DNA from: Stratiolaelaps scimitus
Taxonomy: Eukaryota; Arthropoda; Arachnida; Mesostigmata; Laelapidae
Reading direction: 5' to 3'
Length of the DNA stretch: 64,000 nucleotides
Assembly (NCBI GenBank): GCA_019614645.1
Contig: JABWDB010000005.1
Location: 12,392,001 to 12,456,000, forward strand
Shown in pieces: positions 1-10,020 of the stretch. A program made the translations under genes and the position numbers. The number at the start of each line of letters is the position of its first letter. Within the stretch, counting starts at the first letter, position 1. The notes under the pieces were generated by a model. That model worked only from the letters and a program-made list of their open reading frames with translations. It searched no databases and had not been told where the DNA came from.

Positions 1-2400
1 GGCAGTCGATAAATACTGTCACACTTTTGGGGATAGAGACGTCACGGGGCGATGTACCCGTTTCGAGAGATGTTAGTTAAACGTCGCCGTAGCCGCCTCC
101 GCCGTTCGTCGTCAGCTGTCTGCGAGCCCACCACCCGGTTTCCCTATAAATGCCTACCCACCTATACCTAAGTAGGTACTATAGCTTTCTCTGGAGAATC
201 GCTCGGCTGATAACGGTAAAACGGTTTACAAGGCGCCGGTGGTTAGTGCAACGTCAGATGGCAGCAAGTCAATACCAACAACTCGGCAAAAGCCGGCCAA
301 CGCAGCGGGGTTTCGGATCGGCCAACCAGCCAGCGTGTGTCTCGATGCCAGCTCTTACCATCATACCCTTTGATTTCACTTCAAGTCCCCCGGCCCCCCA
401 CTCTCTATTTCTCACACCGCCTTTCTCTCCTGCCATTTATGCACGCATGGATATAGCAGGATGTATCTTAAACGTCTTCGGTCAGCTCGACCGTTCTCAG
501 CCCTTACTGGCCTGTGGTGTCTGAATGAGGCGCAGTCCGTTGGACGGCGAAGCTAATTCCCACGCGCACCGAACGGCCAGGATGCTACTGGGGCCACTAC
601 TACTACTATCGTAATAGCTACATGGCATTCGTAGGTATGGATCGTATTAGCGTGTCTCGTCCTCGTTCCGGCCAATTCGATGCATATCCAAGACGTGAAC
701 GGACACGAGTTTTACTCCCCACCGCCGAGTGCCGTGTCCCACGCGAGCGGCCGGTAGATAGACGCAGGTCGGTCTGGCCGTGTGTAATCTGCTGATCATA
801 CGGCGGACGCTGTGACAATCTTCCGGGCCGGTAGATAGGCCGGTGTGAGGGAACTGCCGAGGGGCTGCTCGGTGTGAACTTCAGTTGGTGCTTGTTTAAG
901 CTATACGAGAACTAGGTAAAGAGTTGACGCTAGATCATGTTGAGTCGGACGGCAGCGGCGCGGGGGAACTTCAAGACGCTTTCCTCCAATAACTTAGTTG
1001 TTGTGGTTAGTTGCCGATTGAGCGTTGTGAGCTATACGGTAACACGCCGTGCAACGAAGCGTGTGCGAAGCGGTCCCACCTCGTTGGGGTGACATTATCG
1101 AGCGTATCAACTTAAGGCTAATATGGAGAGAAAAAAAGTCCCTCCCTGGCCAGTTCCTCTAACGAATTCGGCCTGTTTTGCACAAAGAGCCGTACGATCG
1201 ATCGAATCCTATTATAGCCAGTAACGGGTAGGTTAAAGAAGAAAAAAACACTTGCCCAATAAATTCATAAGTTGAATTAGCCAAGTTAACTAAGTCTAGT
1301 ATATTATCACGGCGAAAAAAGGGCCGACAAATGTAGCCATATCCAGCAAAAGTCCTTAGAAGCAATTGATGTATTCACCACGGATATCACTTAACGGTGG
1401 CGCGCACACACAGCACAGAAGTACGAATTTAAATTAAGCCCCATCATACAGCCCATCGTTAAAGGTAAATATAATATTATAGTATATTTGTGGGGTGTGA
1501 CGTCCATTACGACTTCAGACTTCGGGTAGGCGATCTAGCCAGCTGGTCATCTGGAAGCCGACCGTTACAGACGACTTCATCATGAATTCTTCATAGGTTA
1601 CATCGCACTGTATTCTACATGTGACTACGGTATTGCACTAAACGTCTCCATATTTGCCGTTCGTTCCAGCAGAGCAACGCAATGGACAAGATGACCACTT
1701 TCATTGCACCGCTATCAAAGTACAATGCATACGCTAATTTCGTTCTGATTGATCGCATTCGCCCACCATCGAGCAGAACTAAACAGAACCTTCAGCCACA
1801 ATGTGTGTACTGACCCTAAGCTGCCAGCCATATGCCAGACGAAACGATTATTCCCACTTTGAGTCGAGCGAAAAAAGGCGCCCGCCCAACCACGACGTTG
1901 CCAATCAGCTCAGCAATCTAGCAGATCTGTTTGCTCCATGCTGAGTCATCACGCAAGTCAACTAGAAATGTTTGTATTTCGTATGAATGTGGACACGACC
2001 GAGGGCTCAGCTGTGCGAGGTTTTCCTCCACGCGTCCGTAACTAGCTACGTCATATCCCCTTGACGATACGGGGGAGAGAGAAACAGAGAGAGACAGCGA
2101 GAGATGGGGATGGGGTCGGTCCGCTAAGCTCTCATGTTGATGTTTTAACGAGAAGACACTCGCAATCTGGCTGGATGGCTGGCTGGCTGGCTAGCTATCG
2201 GCCACTACGGCGCGTCGCATCGGCGTGGTGGCCCAATCCAACGGCAGTGTCCACCCATTTGGCAAAATACTCGGGGGTGGCTTAACTCGTATGAGAAATA
2301 CGTGGGGTGTGGGGGTGTGGGGGGGGGCGAATGGAGGGAGGCGCGCAGTGATAGAAAGCTCAAAGGAAACGAACTATGGCTCGGTCTCCACCCCTCATTA
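1..2400. other. No recognised gene
   Basis: No frame in this stretch has convincing protein composition together with splice or start context. Short open frames at 150-524 (plus) and 1159-1365 (minus) start or end arbitrarily and resemble no family I know. Small compositional features are a GGCT-rich run near 2165-2195 and a G-rich run near 2310-2330. It could be intronic or intergenic. Confidence 0.5.
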
Positions 2401-2430
2401 GTTCCGAAGTAAATCCAGCAGAGTGAGTAG

Positions 2431-2460
2431 CTGACAGCAGCTGGCAGCAGCTGGCAGCAG
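2431..2460 (+). repeat. Three tandem decamers with two E-boxes 10 bp apart
   Basis: Three 10-bp units (CTGACAGCAG once, then CTGGCAGCAG twice) lie head to tail. The unit junctions create CAGCTG E-boxes at 2438-2443 and 2448-2453, one helical turn apart. CAGCTG is a core site for bHLH transcription factors; that these copies are bound is inference. Confidence 0.6.
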
Positions 2461-2479
2461 TTCGTTGTCTAAAGACCGA

Positions 2480-2870
2480 CCGCCCTCACGCGCTCTCTCA
2501 GTCCCTCCGTCGCAGCGGGCATCCCGTTATTGAAACCGCCCGAAGCGTTGGCCGCTACTGCCCGACGATCGTTTCACTGCCGCCGCGCCGTTGGTGAACG
2601 CTGGAAACGCCAACGATTCTGAAGGTCGCAGTCGCACGCAGCTTAGCAGTAGTAGTGCAATCGTGGTAGTATGCAGTGCGCGTCGACGACTCAACGAAAA
2701 GCTGCTGTGTGAGCTAAGCAGATCGCGTCAACTCTCCGCGCGAAGTTTACCGCCCACTTCGTCATTGGAGCCGGCCGAATTGGCGACGGCGGCAACGGCG
2801 GCAACGTCAGCGATTAACATTGACGTCAATGGGAATGAACAAACAAATATACAGTCGCGCTAACACACAG
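2480..2870 (+). promoter_or_regulatory. GC/CpG-rich candidate promoter or 5' exon
   Basis: The stretch is CpG-dense compared with the AT-rich DNA on either side. It contains a TCAGTC initiator-like motif near 2497 and the palindromic CRE at 2818-2831. A frame stays open from 2591 to 2863 (Ser/Ala/Arg-rich), but it has no ATG start that I can support, so it is more likely untranslated leader or regulatory DNA than a gene. No TATA box was identified at a convincing distance. Confidence 0.25.
2818..2831. promoter_or_regulatory. 14-bp palindrome containing a consensus CRE (TGACGTCA)
   Basis: CATTGACGTCAATG is a perfect 14-bp palindrome centred on TGACGTCA (2821-2828), the consensus full site for CREB/ATF bZIP dimers. 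It lies in the GC-rich candidate promoter block. A partial site (TGACGTC) occurs near 3726. Confidence 0.45.
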
Positions 2871-3108
2871 CGGACGAGCAGATAAACGAAACGGCCAACT
2901 GCGAGTCGGTTCTATTCTCACCTTTAGCAGGAGACGGGGGGGGGGAGGGCTTCCTCTATTTAGTTCTGTGCTGCTGCCGCTGGTGACAATGAGCTATCTG
3001 TCTATGCCCAACGAATGGTATAACACATCGGACGAAACAGCATTGCGCAACTAGCTGACGAGAAGTGCGTTACATAATTTAGGCAAAGGTATGTATTTAA
3101 ACACCATA

Positions 3109-3187
3109 GATATATACATATATATATATATATTTGTTTCACAAGCATACAGAGAGTGTTCCCTCAGTGTTGTGGGCGTGTAGGTAG

Positions 3188-3223
<36 letters not shown>
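3109..3223. repeat. (TA)n microsatellites
   Basis: Two interrupted (TA)n tracts at 3109-3133 and 3188-3223, about 55 bp apart. They account for the Tyr-Ile repeats of spurious open frames here. Confidence 0.9.
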
Positions 3224-5217
3224 GCATGGTGTGGTCTGCGAGCGTATTTATATATGAGGCAATATGAGAGGCGCCGTACGAAGATGTATTATTGCAGTTC
3301 ACTTTGGGACATATGACTAAGGTCTTAGCTAAGAGGTGTCAATACTACTTTTAAATTGATGGGCAAACAATGCAAATCGAATCGAAACTGAATCGTATCA
3401 GCAAATATCAACATCCGTTCAAAACTAAGCAGGCAAAGAAAATGCAAAAATTGGGTAACGTGATGACAGGTAGCGATTGAATCTTGTTATTTGCCACCGA
3501 CAAAAAATGGTTCTCATTCAGACGAACCCTTGCTTATTGTGTAGAACAACACAGAGGTGACTAATTTGAATATCAACCTACACTATGATCATTTGCAAAC
3601 GAACATGATCACACGAGGCCTGAATCCATGAATATGCATTTATATACATTATGTGCACTCTCTCTCTCTCTCTCCAGAAGAGGGAAAACACTATAAATAT
3701 AGGCGAATTCGTTTTTTCGAATACGATGACGTCTTTTAAAACTTGGAGGCGACGTGAGCGAGAGTGATCAGTTGAAAATACGATCTACGACAACGGAAAC
3801 GAGCCGAACGGGCGAACCACAGTTGCGCGGTGGCTTGACAGAGACCTCATAAAAACAGCAGCTCATGAGGTCGGTAGAACAACAAGGAACAGTCGGCGCC
3901 CCGCACACTTGCTGCGGGGATGACAATCAATGATGATTACTTCGCCTTTGCACTGGTCGAGGCAGACACAATATACATTTGTACATCCGCTCCGCGCGTA
4001 CTTTTCGTCGTTGCTTCTGCTGGGAGATCTGACGCTGGCGGATGGATGATCGGGTAGAGAGAATCCGTGACGGGATTGGACGAACAGTTCTTACGTAGGG
4101 AATTTACCATATTTGATTTGTCATGTTTCAGTGAGAGATGAGAGTCTTTCCTAGAACTGATCGAACGCAACTGTCGATTTGAGGTGAGCCATCATCAGAC
4201 ATCGTTCTTCGTAATCGATTGAAGAGCAGCAGCAGTAGCCCATTACTACAAGTACAATATGTGCATGTATATTTACATATTCTGTATTTTTTGCACAGTC
4301 ACATTCATTCGAGGAGTCACGAAACACTATTAACTAGTTCATCTCCCCGTACGACCGACGCACGAAACCTTATCACGATAGCCGAGGAGACAATGGTGTT
4401 GCCTAATAATACATGGCAGGGATATAGATATCGCATCACGTACGCGACGTAATGCGTAGTTGTATTTACGTCGAACGCTGGCGCAAAAGCAACAGCCGAT
4501 CTGAGTGTTGCGCCTGGTTCGGTAGCGTTCGCCAATTTATCTTAGATCTCCTATCTCTCATCTTGGAAATTCCTCCTTTGTTTTCTGCTGTTAAGCCCAT
4601 AGCACATGGGGCGCCTTGAGCACCACTATAATTCCAGATATTTTCCACGGACACCTGAGCGCGCGTATGGTCATAGCGGTCAGTGTGAAAAAAATCTAGC
4701 CCTCTCGGCATTGGCTGGCTGATGCAGCGGGCTGGCTCGCACTTCATCACCTGCAATCATTTCTAGGGTCTCATTGTCGAGCGTTGATATTTAACCGCAT
4801 TCATGGTTCGAACTGTTTTAGGCTGTCTGGCAGCGAAGCTGTTGGGAAAAGTGCAAGCTTTTGTCAGAAGGGCGAGCTTGCGCATCAGTTAATGCTTGGC
4901 CAACAATGACTATTTATGAACCGAAACGGCTACCCTTTAATGCGTAATAGATTCAGATAGAATCGAGGTATGGGGAGGTTGGCCAGGTGTGAAACGACGG
5001 GTAAAGCGAAGCGTACTTCGAATTCATATAACCAGATTGTTAATGACCTCTTTCACTAATAATCAGTATCATAATAATCATAATAATAAGAATGCTAATC
5101 GTAAAACGAAGCGATGTGAAGCTCGCCGATTTCATCGCTCGGATGGAGCTTTCATTTGACGCAGACTCATATTCAAGTTCGTTTACCGCAACCTTTTGTT
5201 GTACCGGAATTCGAGTA

Positions 5218-5220
<3 letters not shown>

Positions 5221-5253
<33 letters not shown>
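5221..5253. repeat. (TA)16 microsatellite
   Basis: Uninterrupted TA dinucleotide tract. Confidence 0.95.
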
Positions 5254-5258
<5 letters not shown>

Positions 5259-5929
5259 CTAAGCACGAGCGCACTACCCACAATGATGAAACTTGCGATG
5301 AATTTCGCGTGTTAGCCACGCCGAGTGGTTCATTAGCACGAGGAACATTCGAAAGTGGGAACAGGGGACTTTTTGTTGCGCGGTATTCCCAGGGGGGGAT
5401 AGGATTTTGCAGATTCGTCCAGATATCACACATTCGTTTTCACATCGATGGCGTCCAGCTGCCGACACGGATGTTTACGGATTGTTTTTTTTGCAGAGGT
5501 TCATTTCGGGGAGGGGGACGAGCCGACGAGGGGAACCTTTTCCATTAATTAGCTAATTGGCATAGCATAGCAGCGGCGCTGGGTCTTCTCCCTGTGCTCG
5601 GGGCTGTGTGAGTTGTTGCCCAGGAAAATTGCCAAGGCACTCCTTATCTCATCGCCAGTAGGCGCATGTTCGTCGTGAGAAAGAACAATGAATCCAAATG
5701 AATTTCTCTCCAATAAATGAGAACCGTTCACGTGTCTGTGTGCGCGTGTGTGTCTCGGTGGAATCTACGGGATCTGCCAGCGTGGTCTGGTAGCTGCAAC
5801 ACGATTTCAAAGGGGTTGGATTTCTCTAATCTTTAATGTGTTGCACGATCTGCAAGGCACGAAAGCAGCAAACGGCGCACCAATTCTCTATCGGCGAACA
5901 CGATATGGCATGGTATACCTTCCACGACG

Positions 5930-5957
5930 ATATATATATATATATATATGTATATAT
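5930..5957. repeat. (TA)n microsatellite
   Basis: TA tract with one TG interruption. Confidence 0.9.
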
Positions 5958-6767
5958 TGATTCAGCAGATTTAGCAGCAAGTAGATCGAAGTCCACGAAC
6001 GATTCGAACAGGCATTTGTCCCGGTTGGGGGTTCCACTCACGGTGCCATGATGCTGTAGATATCATCGTATGCCAATGACCGAAATCTTCTGGTATTCCC
6101 CAAGTCCATCACATGCACCCCACCCCTAACGGGTTGCTCGCATCGTCTTTCTCTCCACTCTTCTGGATAGCGAAGCGTAACACGCGCGCGCACACACAAA
6201 TCGAGAAGAGATGTGGTCGCTTGCGCGGTACGTTGTTGTCTCTGCCTTCTGGGCCCGCTAACAAGAACCTTCCTATGGATAATCCACGGCGACCGCCGAC
6301 GCCGCAGTCTCCCGACGACCCCAATCAACCCGAAGAAGCGCCGAAGTGCCGATCGGCCTGGTCGGGTCAGATAACGGTCCAACTAACTGTCTGTTCAGAT
6401 ACAGCTGTTGTGCCGTAGACGTTTGCCGACCGGCTAGATAATCGGGCTAAAGCAAACCGTGCCACCGCGGAACGCCGTGTGGACATATCCATGTCCACTT
6501 CTTTGTGAGATATCTAGATGCCTCATAGTATATGGTTGCTTAGGAAGGCAACGCCACTTGATACTCACGGTTGCACGTGCTCTGTATACGATGATGATAC
6601 CTTGTACAGGGGCTATAGCTGTGCTTGTAAGAGTGATTAATGTAAGAGTTAATTTATTCTCCTCATTTAGTTCGCTATATATAGCAACGATATGCAACTG
6701 TATTATTTAGCTTTCGAAGCAACGTTGCATTTCGCCTCCTGCTGATCCATTCTGACCAATTCCACAG

Positions 6768-7032
6768 AACATATGGCCCTGCCCACCATAAGCGACTTAC
6801 GAAAAGCACTACTCGATAGAGTTGCTCCAGTCAGATACGTTCTCTCTACCAATGGCGGTTGGCTTTGCGAACTATTCGATCGAGTACCCACCTCTCTCCG
6901 CAACCACCATATTGGCCCGCAAACTCAGAGTCCTTCGTGGGAAAAATCACAACGGAAAAACTATTCAATGTTTTCCGGGCTAGAAGGAATTCCACTGGTA
7001 TCCACACCGCCATCCGGTTCTCATCCGGCAAG
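6768..7032 (+). CDS. Weak candidate internal exon, unknown protein
   Basis: An open frame of about 87 codons is bounded by an acceptor-like site (pyrimidine-rich, TTCCACAG, AG at 6766-6767) and a CAAG|GTACTA donor-like site at 7033. The translation includes an ATG at 6773 (MALPTISDLRKALL...) and has balanced amino-acid use. A (TA)n tract follows immediately, and a second frame is also open from 6859 through that tract, so the reading frame is not settled. I do not recognise the protein. It could be chance. Confidence 0.18.
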
Positions 7033-7035
7033 GTA

Positions 7036-7054
7036 CTATATATATATATATATA
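7036..7054. repeat. (TA)n microsatellite
   Basis: Short TA tract directly after the donor-like site of the preceding candidate exon. Confidence 0.85.
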
Positions 7055-8116
7055 GGCTATTCGGTGGCGAGAACGCTGAAGACGCTATTTGTGCCTTTGG
7101 CGCCAGAAGAAGAAGTTTGTCCTGTTCGGTAGTTCCCACCGGTCTGGGACCAGCAATCCGTGAACCGGCTGCAATCAGATCAGCTTCATTTCAGCGGAGC
7201 GGCGTTGGCCGCTCCGCAAAGAGTCAGAAACAATACGCTACACAGGCTACTTCGCGCCCAGACAGTTGGCTTCTTTTCAAAATATCACTGTCAAATTTTC
7301 CACGCACGTCTTAGGCATTCTGCGTCTATCCTGTAAGTCTGCACTTACTGAACGGGCTCGAACTTACACTTGGCCGAAGTTTCAGATTCGCAACCGAGCT
7401 GCCCACCTGAGCAACCACGATGACGTTTTCAGCACCCCCGCTAAAAGTCCAATTATCTCGAGCTTCCTGAGCGAAGCTATAAACATTTTAGAATTCACCA
7501 TTAGGTGACTTCTATGGCCAGGACCACAAAGCGACAACTGGCTACAAAGTCGATGCTCAATCATGCGCGTAGAAATCCTTACATGGACGACAACAGTGGT
7601 ATGGCAAGATGTCTGTATTCGAAGGGTCGACACCTTGAAGAAAGCCACATCGAGAATCATCTATATCACCGTTGACAATATCATTGTCTTGCTGGCTTTC
7701 GCACTTCTCCGAGCACCCTAACAAATATATTCGTCCTTTCGACAGGAACGAATCGGGAATTCCTTTCAATTCTAAAGATGGACATCTTGCGCTCAGCCCT
7801 CTGATATCGGGAAACAGCCCAAAAAACAACGAATGAAGGAAATGCAGGGAAAGAAGAGGAATCATTATTCCAACGTAAATAATGCTGCAGCCATTGTTGT
7901 CATCACAGGTGATTAATAGTAGCAGGATAACCGCTTGAAAAGGAAATGCAATGACAGACGCGCCTGAAGAAATAGACACAAATGGGCCAAACGCAACGCC
8001 ATCCCGTGATCGGCGTCCCATCGCAGCTGTGTCTCTTGAGGCTGTTGAAGGGGAAACACCTCGAGGACTGGCTTGCGACGCTATGAGGACAGTGTGACAC
8101 AAAAACTCCGAACGGT
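7055..8116. other. No recognised gene
   Basis: A minus-strand frame of 181 codons (7557-8102) is the longest here, but its start is not an ATG I can justify. Its sequence is low-similarity and Ser/Cys/Leu-rich, with no recognisable domain. No RNA genes or repeats were seen. Confidence 0.4.
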
Positions 8117-8250
8117 CAGTTCGCTAGCTTGAGCGGTGGCTAAGTCTCTGGTTGTCAAAAGACGGAGGCCCCAGCTTCGAGTCCCCCGGTGACTATAATA
8201 ATAACTTAAGCCTTATGAATAACTGCGGTTCCGTTAATAAACCGATCAAA
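8117..8250 (+). mobile_element. tRNA-derived SINE, diverged copy
   Basis: The head resembles a tRNA with a long variable arm (Ser/Leu-like). It has an A-box-like TAGCTTGAGCGG region at about 8126, a stem around the TCTCTGG motif at 8145, and a degenerate B box (GCTTCGAGTCC) at about 8174. The tail contains CTTAAGC, a GCGGTTCC block and TTAATAAACC. Read side by side, head, spacer and tail match the copy at 60840-60984 in the same order, with many substitutions and small indels. It lies about 640 bp upstream of the BEL/Pao insertion. It is probably an old, inactive copy. Confidence 0.6.
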
Positions 8251-8893
8251 TGTTCGCCGCTTTCCAGTTACCAAGATAACGTTATAGGACATGATCGTGT
8301 TTCATTTTGATCTCTAAGGACCAAAAGAGAGCTACTACTCCTGGAATACAAGGTCGCCTATGAGCTATATTACAGTTTGTTCCGCGCGAAGAACAACACT
8401 ACTGATTACCGCAATCGAGAGCGATGCACGCCGGAAGCGTGATCGATGATGAGCTGCCTCAAGGGTAACAGCTTTCACCCATCTCGATATCGGACCGAAT
8501 GTGTAAAGGCCATTTCGACGTACCAAGCACATTGCTATTGAAGCGTTCGATTCGAAAGGCAATTCATTCATTGGACTAGTTCATATCTTACTTTTAAACG
8601 TTCTTCAGTCTGGCTCTGCTTCGATTGATTTTAATTTCGCTTCTTTATTTATTGTTGTTATTTCTTCCATAGCACGCCGGTCGCGGTGAAGGTGTTGCGT
8701 TTGTATTATACGTGCTATAGACTAATTTGAATAGACTATGTTTGAAAAACCACACGGCCGTTACTTTGGTAGCGCTCCATTAGCAACACGTACCGGAGAG
8801 CCTTCAGTGAAATTCTGTCCTGGAGACCTAGGAGGATAGGCCGGGTTCAACCACAGAACATACCGGGAGCTAATGAATAACAAGCATGATATC
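8251..8893. other. Flank between SINE and retroelement, nothing recognised
   Basis: No gene is supported. A minus-strand frame of 68 codons (8365-8571) has no family resemblance. The last five bases (8889-8893) are the target duplication of the retroelement. Confidence 0.5.
8889..8893. repeat. Target-site duplication, left copy (ATATC)
   Basis: ATATC lies directly before the TG of the 5' LTR, and the same five bases follow the CA of the 3' LTR at 13861-13865. Five-base duplications are within the 4-6 bp range usual for BEL/Pao integrases. Confidence 0.9.
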
Positions 8894-9135
8894 TGTCATA
8901 TATTTTGCCCGCAGCCGGCAAGAAATATCTAGTCTTTTGATATTTTTACCTTTACTAGTTGTGCTATTGACAACCGCGCCGAGCTCGCGGGCCCTATTCG
9001 AAATTAGGTAATGTGCCGTCTCTGTTTACACCTGCGGCATTCCATTTGCCGCACCTGATCGGGCGCAAATTTGCCGTTCGACCAATCAGCGGCTGTTATC
9101 TATTGAAATTGTGTGTTGTGGCTCGAACGCCACAA

Positions 9136-9145
9136 CTATATTAAT
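9136..9145 (+). promoter_or_regulatory. TATA-like motif inside the 5' LTR
   Basis: CTATATTAAT is the best TATA-like element in the LTR. It is a candidate U3 core promoter, and the same motif is in the 3' LTR. Assignment is by motif only. Confidence 0.3.
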
Positions 9146-9263
9146 ACGTGATTTTAGTAGTGTAAAGTGTGTGTATTATCACGTGAATTGTGTCAATTAA
9201 TGAGAAATTATGAGGAGCATCGATTGTAATAATTTCTGTGGTATGTTAATTGATTATGTGATT

Positions 9264-9269
9264 ATTAAA
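9264..9269 (+). promoter_or_regulatory. Possible polyadenylation signal (ATTAAA) in the LTR
   Basis: ATTAAA is a common variant of AATAAA. It lies about 120 bp after the TATA-like motif; its copy in the 3' LTR would serve transcript termination. No canonical AATAAA was seen in the LTR. Confidence 0.25.
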
Positions 9270-9693
9270 AGAGGTCTAGTGCTCTGATAGCAGAATTTCG
9301 ATGTTAAGGAATATGAACTTCGCTTTCCCGATTGAGTGATGGAAACTTCACCCTGAACCAGCCGAATTGTTTGAAGTGGCGCTGAAGGCCACTAGCGGAG
9401 GTGATGTCGGGGAAGACGCGACCTCTGATAATAGAGTGACAGTAGAAGCCGTCGTAGACGGTCAAGTTTGTGCAATACACCCGCTGCGCGGCAGTAGCCT
9501 CCTGCTACTACCACTACTACTACTGTGTTTTTATTGACAGCCCCACTAGCGTAGACAGTGATCCCCCATTTGGTCTAGCATATACGATCAGCTCCAGACT
9601 TATTCGGTGACCGTACACGGCCCTCACGGCCAAACGCTCTCGCTACACAAACGACAACTCAGTTTGTGTACCGGTCCCTCCGTTTATCTCTCA

Positions 9694-10020
9694 GTCTGGT
9701 GTCGGTGACCAGGATTCGACCTTTTTTCGGGATTTCGCTGTTGACGGTGCTGTCAATTTCTGCTCGCACAGTGGCAACCCGGTACTGTGCTACATCACGC
9801 TGCGCAACGCTGTGTCACCAACGGCAGCAGCCTACTGCCCCAAAGGTTACGGCGGCAGTATTTTAACCCCGCAGCACAGCAACCGTGGTTCGCGTTTTTA
9901 CGGGCAAAGCCTAGCTACTGGTGGCTAACTGCTACCCCACTATACCGCCGACTCACTCGCGGATAGTGCCTCATCATAGTGCTCCCAGGTCGTGAAGAGC
10001 AACCAGTGCCCACGGATACC
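9694..10020 (+). other. Untranslated leader of the retroelement
   Basis: 327 nt lie between the 5' LTR and the Gag start. Reading through it I find no ATG, so the first AUG after the LTR is the Gag start at 10021, consistent with scanning translation. It should include the packaging signal. Confidence 0.6.
9697..9721 (+). promoter_or_regulatory. Primer-binding site (tRNA 3'-end complement)
   Basis: TGG, complementary to tRNA 3' CCA, begins 3 nt after the LTR. The following bases include GGATTCGA, whose complement TCGAATCC is the core of a tRNA T-arm. The spacing from CCA to the T-loop appears one base off the standard 18-20 nt geometry, so I do not assign the priming tRNA. Confidence 0.65.

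Larger units (their letters stand above)
3300..6767. other. No recognised gene; AT-rich with microsatellites
   Basis: This contains (CT)n near 3658-3675, (TA)n at 5221-5253 and 5930-5957, and several short overlapping frames on both strands without family resemblance. A pyrimidine-rich TTTTTTTTGCAG acceptor-like site ends at about 5496, but no open exon of useful length follows it. The 6038-6418 block is GC-rich with open frames on both strands, which argues for composition rather than coding. Confidence 0.45.
8894..9693 (+). repeat. 5' LTR of the BEL/Pao element
   Basis: This 800-bp LTR begins TGTCAT and ends TCTCA. Aligned by eye with 13061-13860, it has equal length and four differences: T/C near 8906, T/C near 9100, T/C near 9533 and G/C near 9674. 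It should carry promoter (U3), start (R) and leader (U5) functions. Confidence 0.95.

Noticed and set aside
7557..8102. 181-codon minus-strand frame
   Set aside because: No ATG in good context, no domain, no splice support; length alone is not enough in this GC range.
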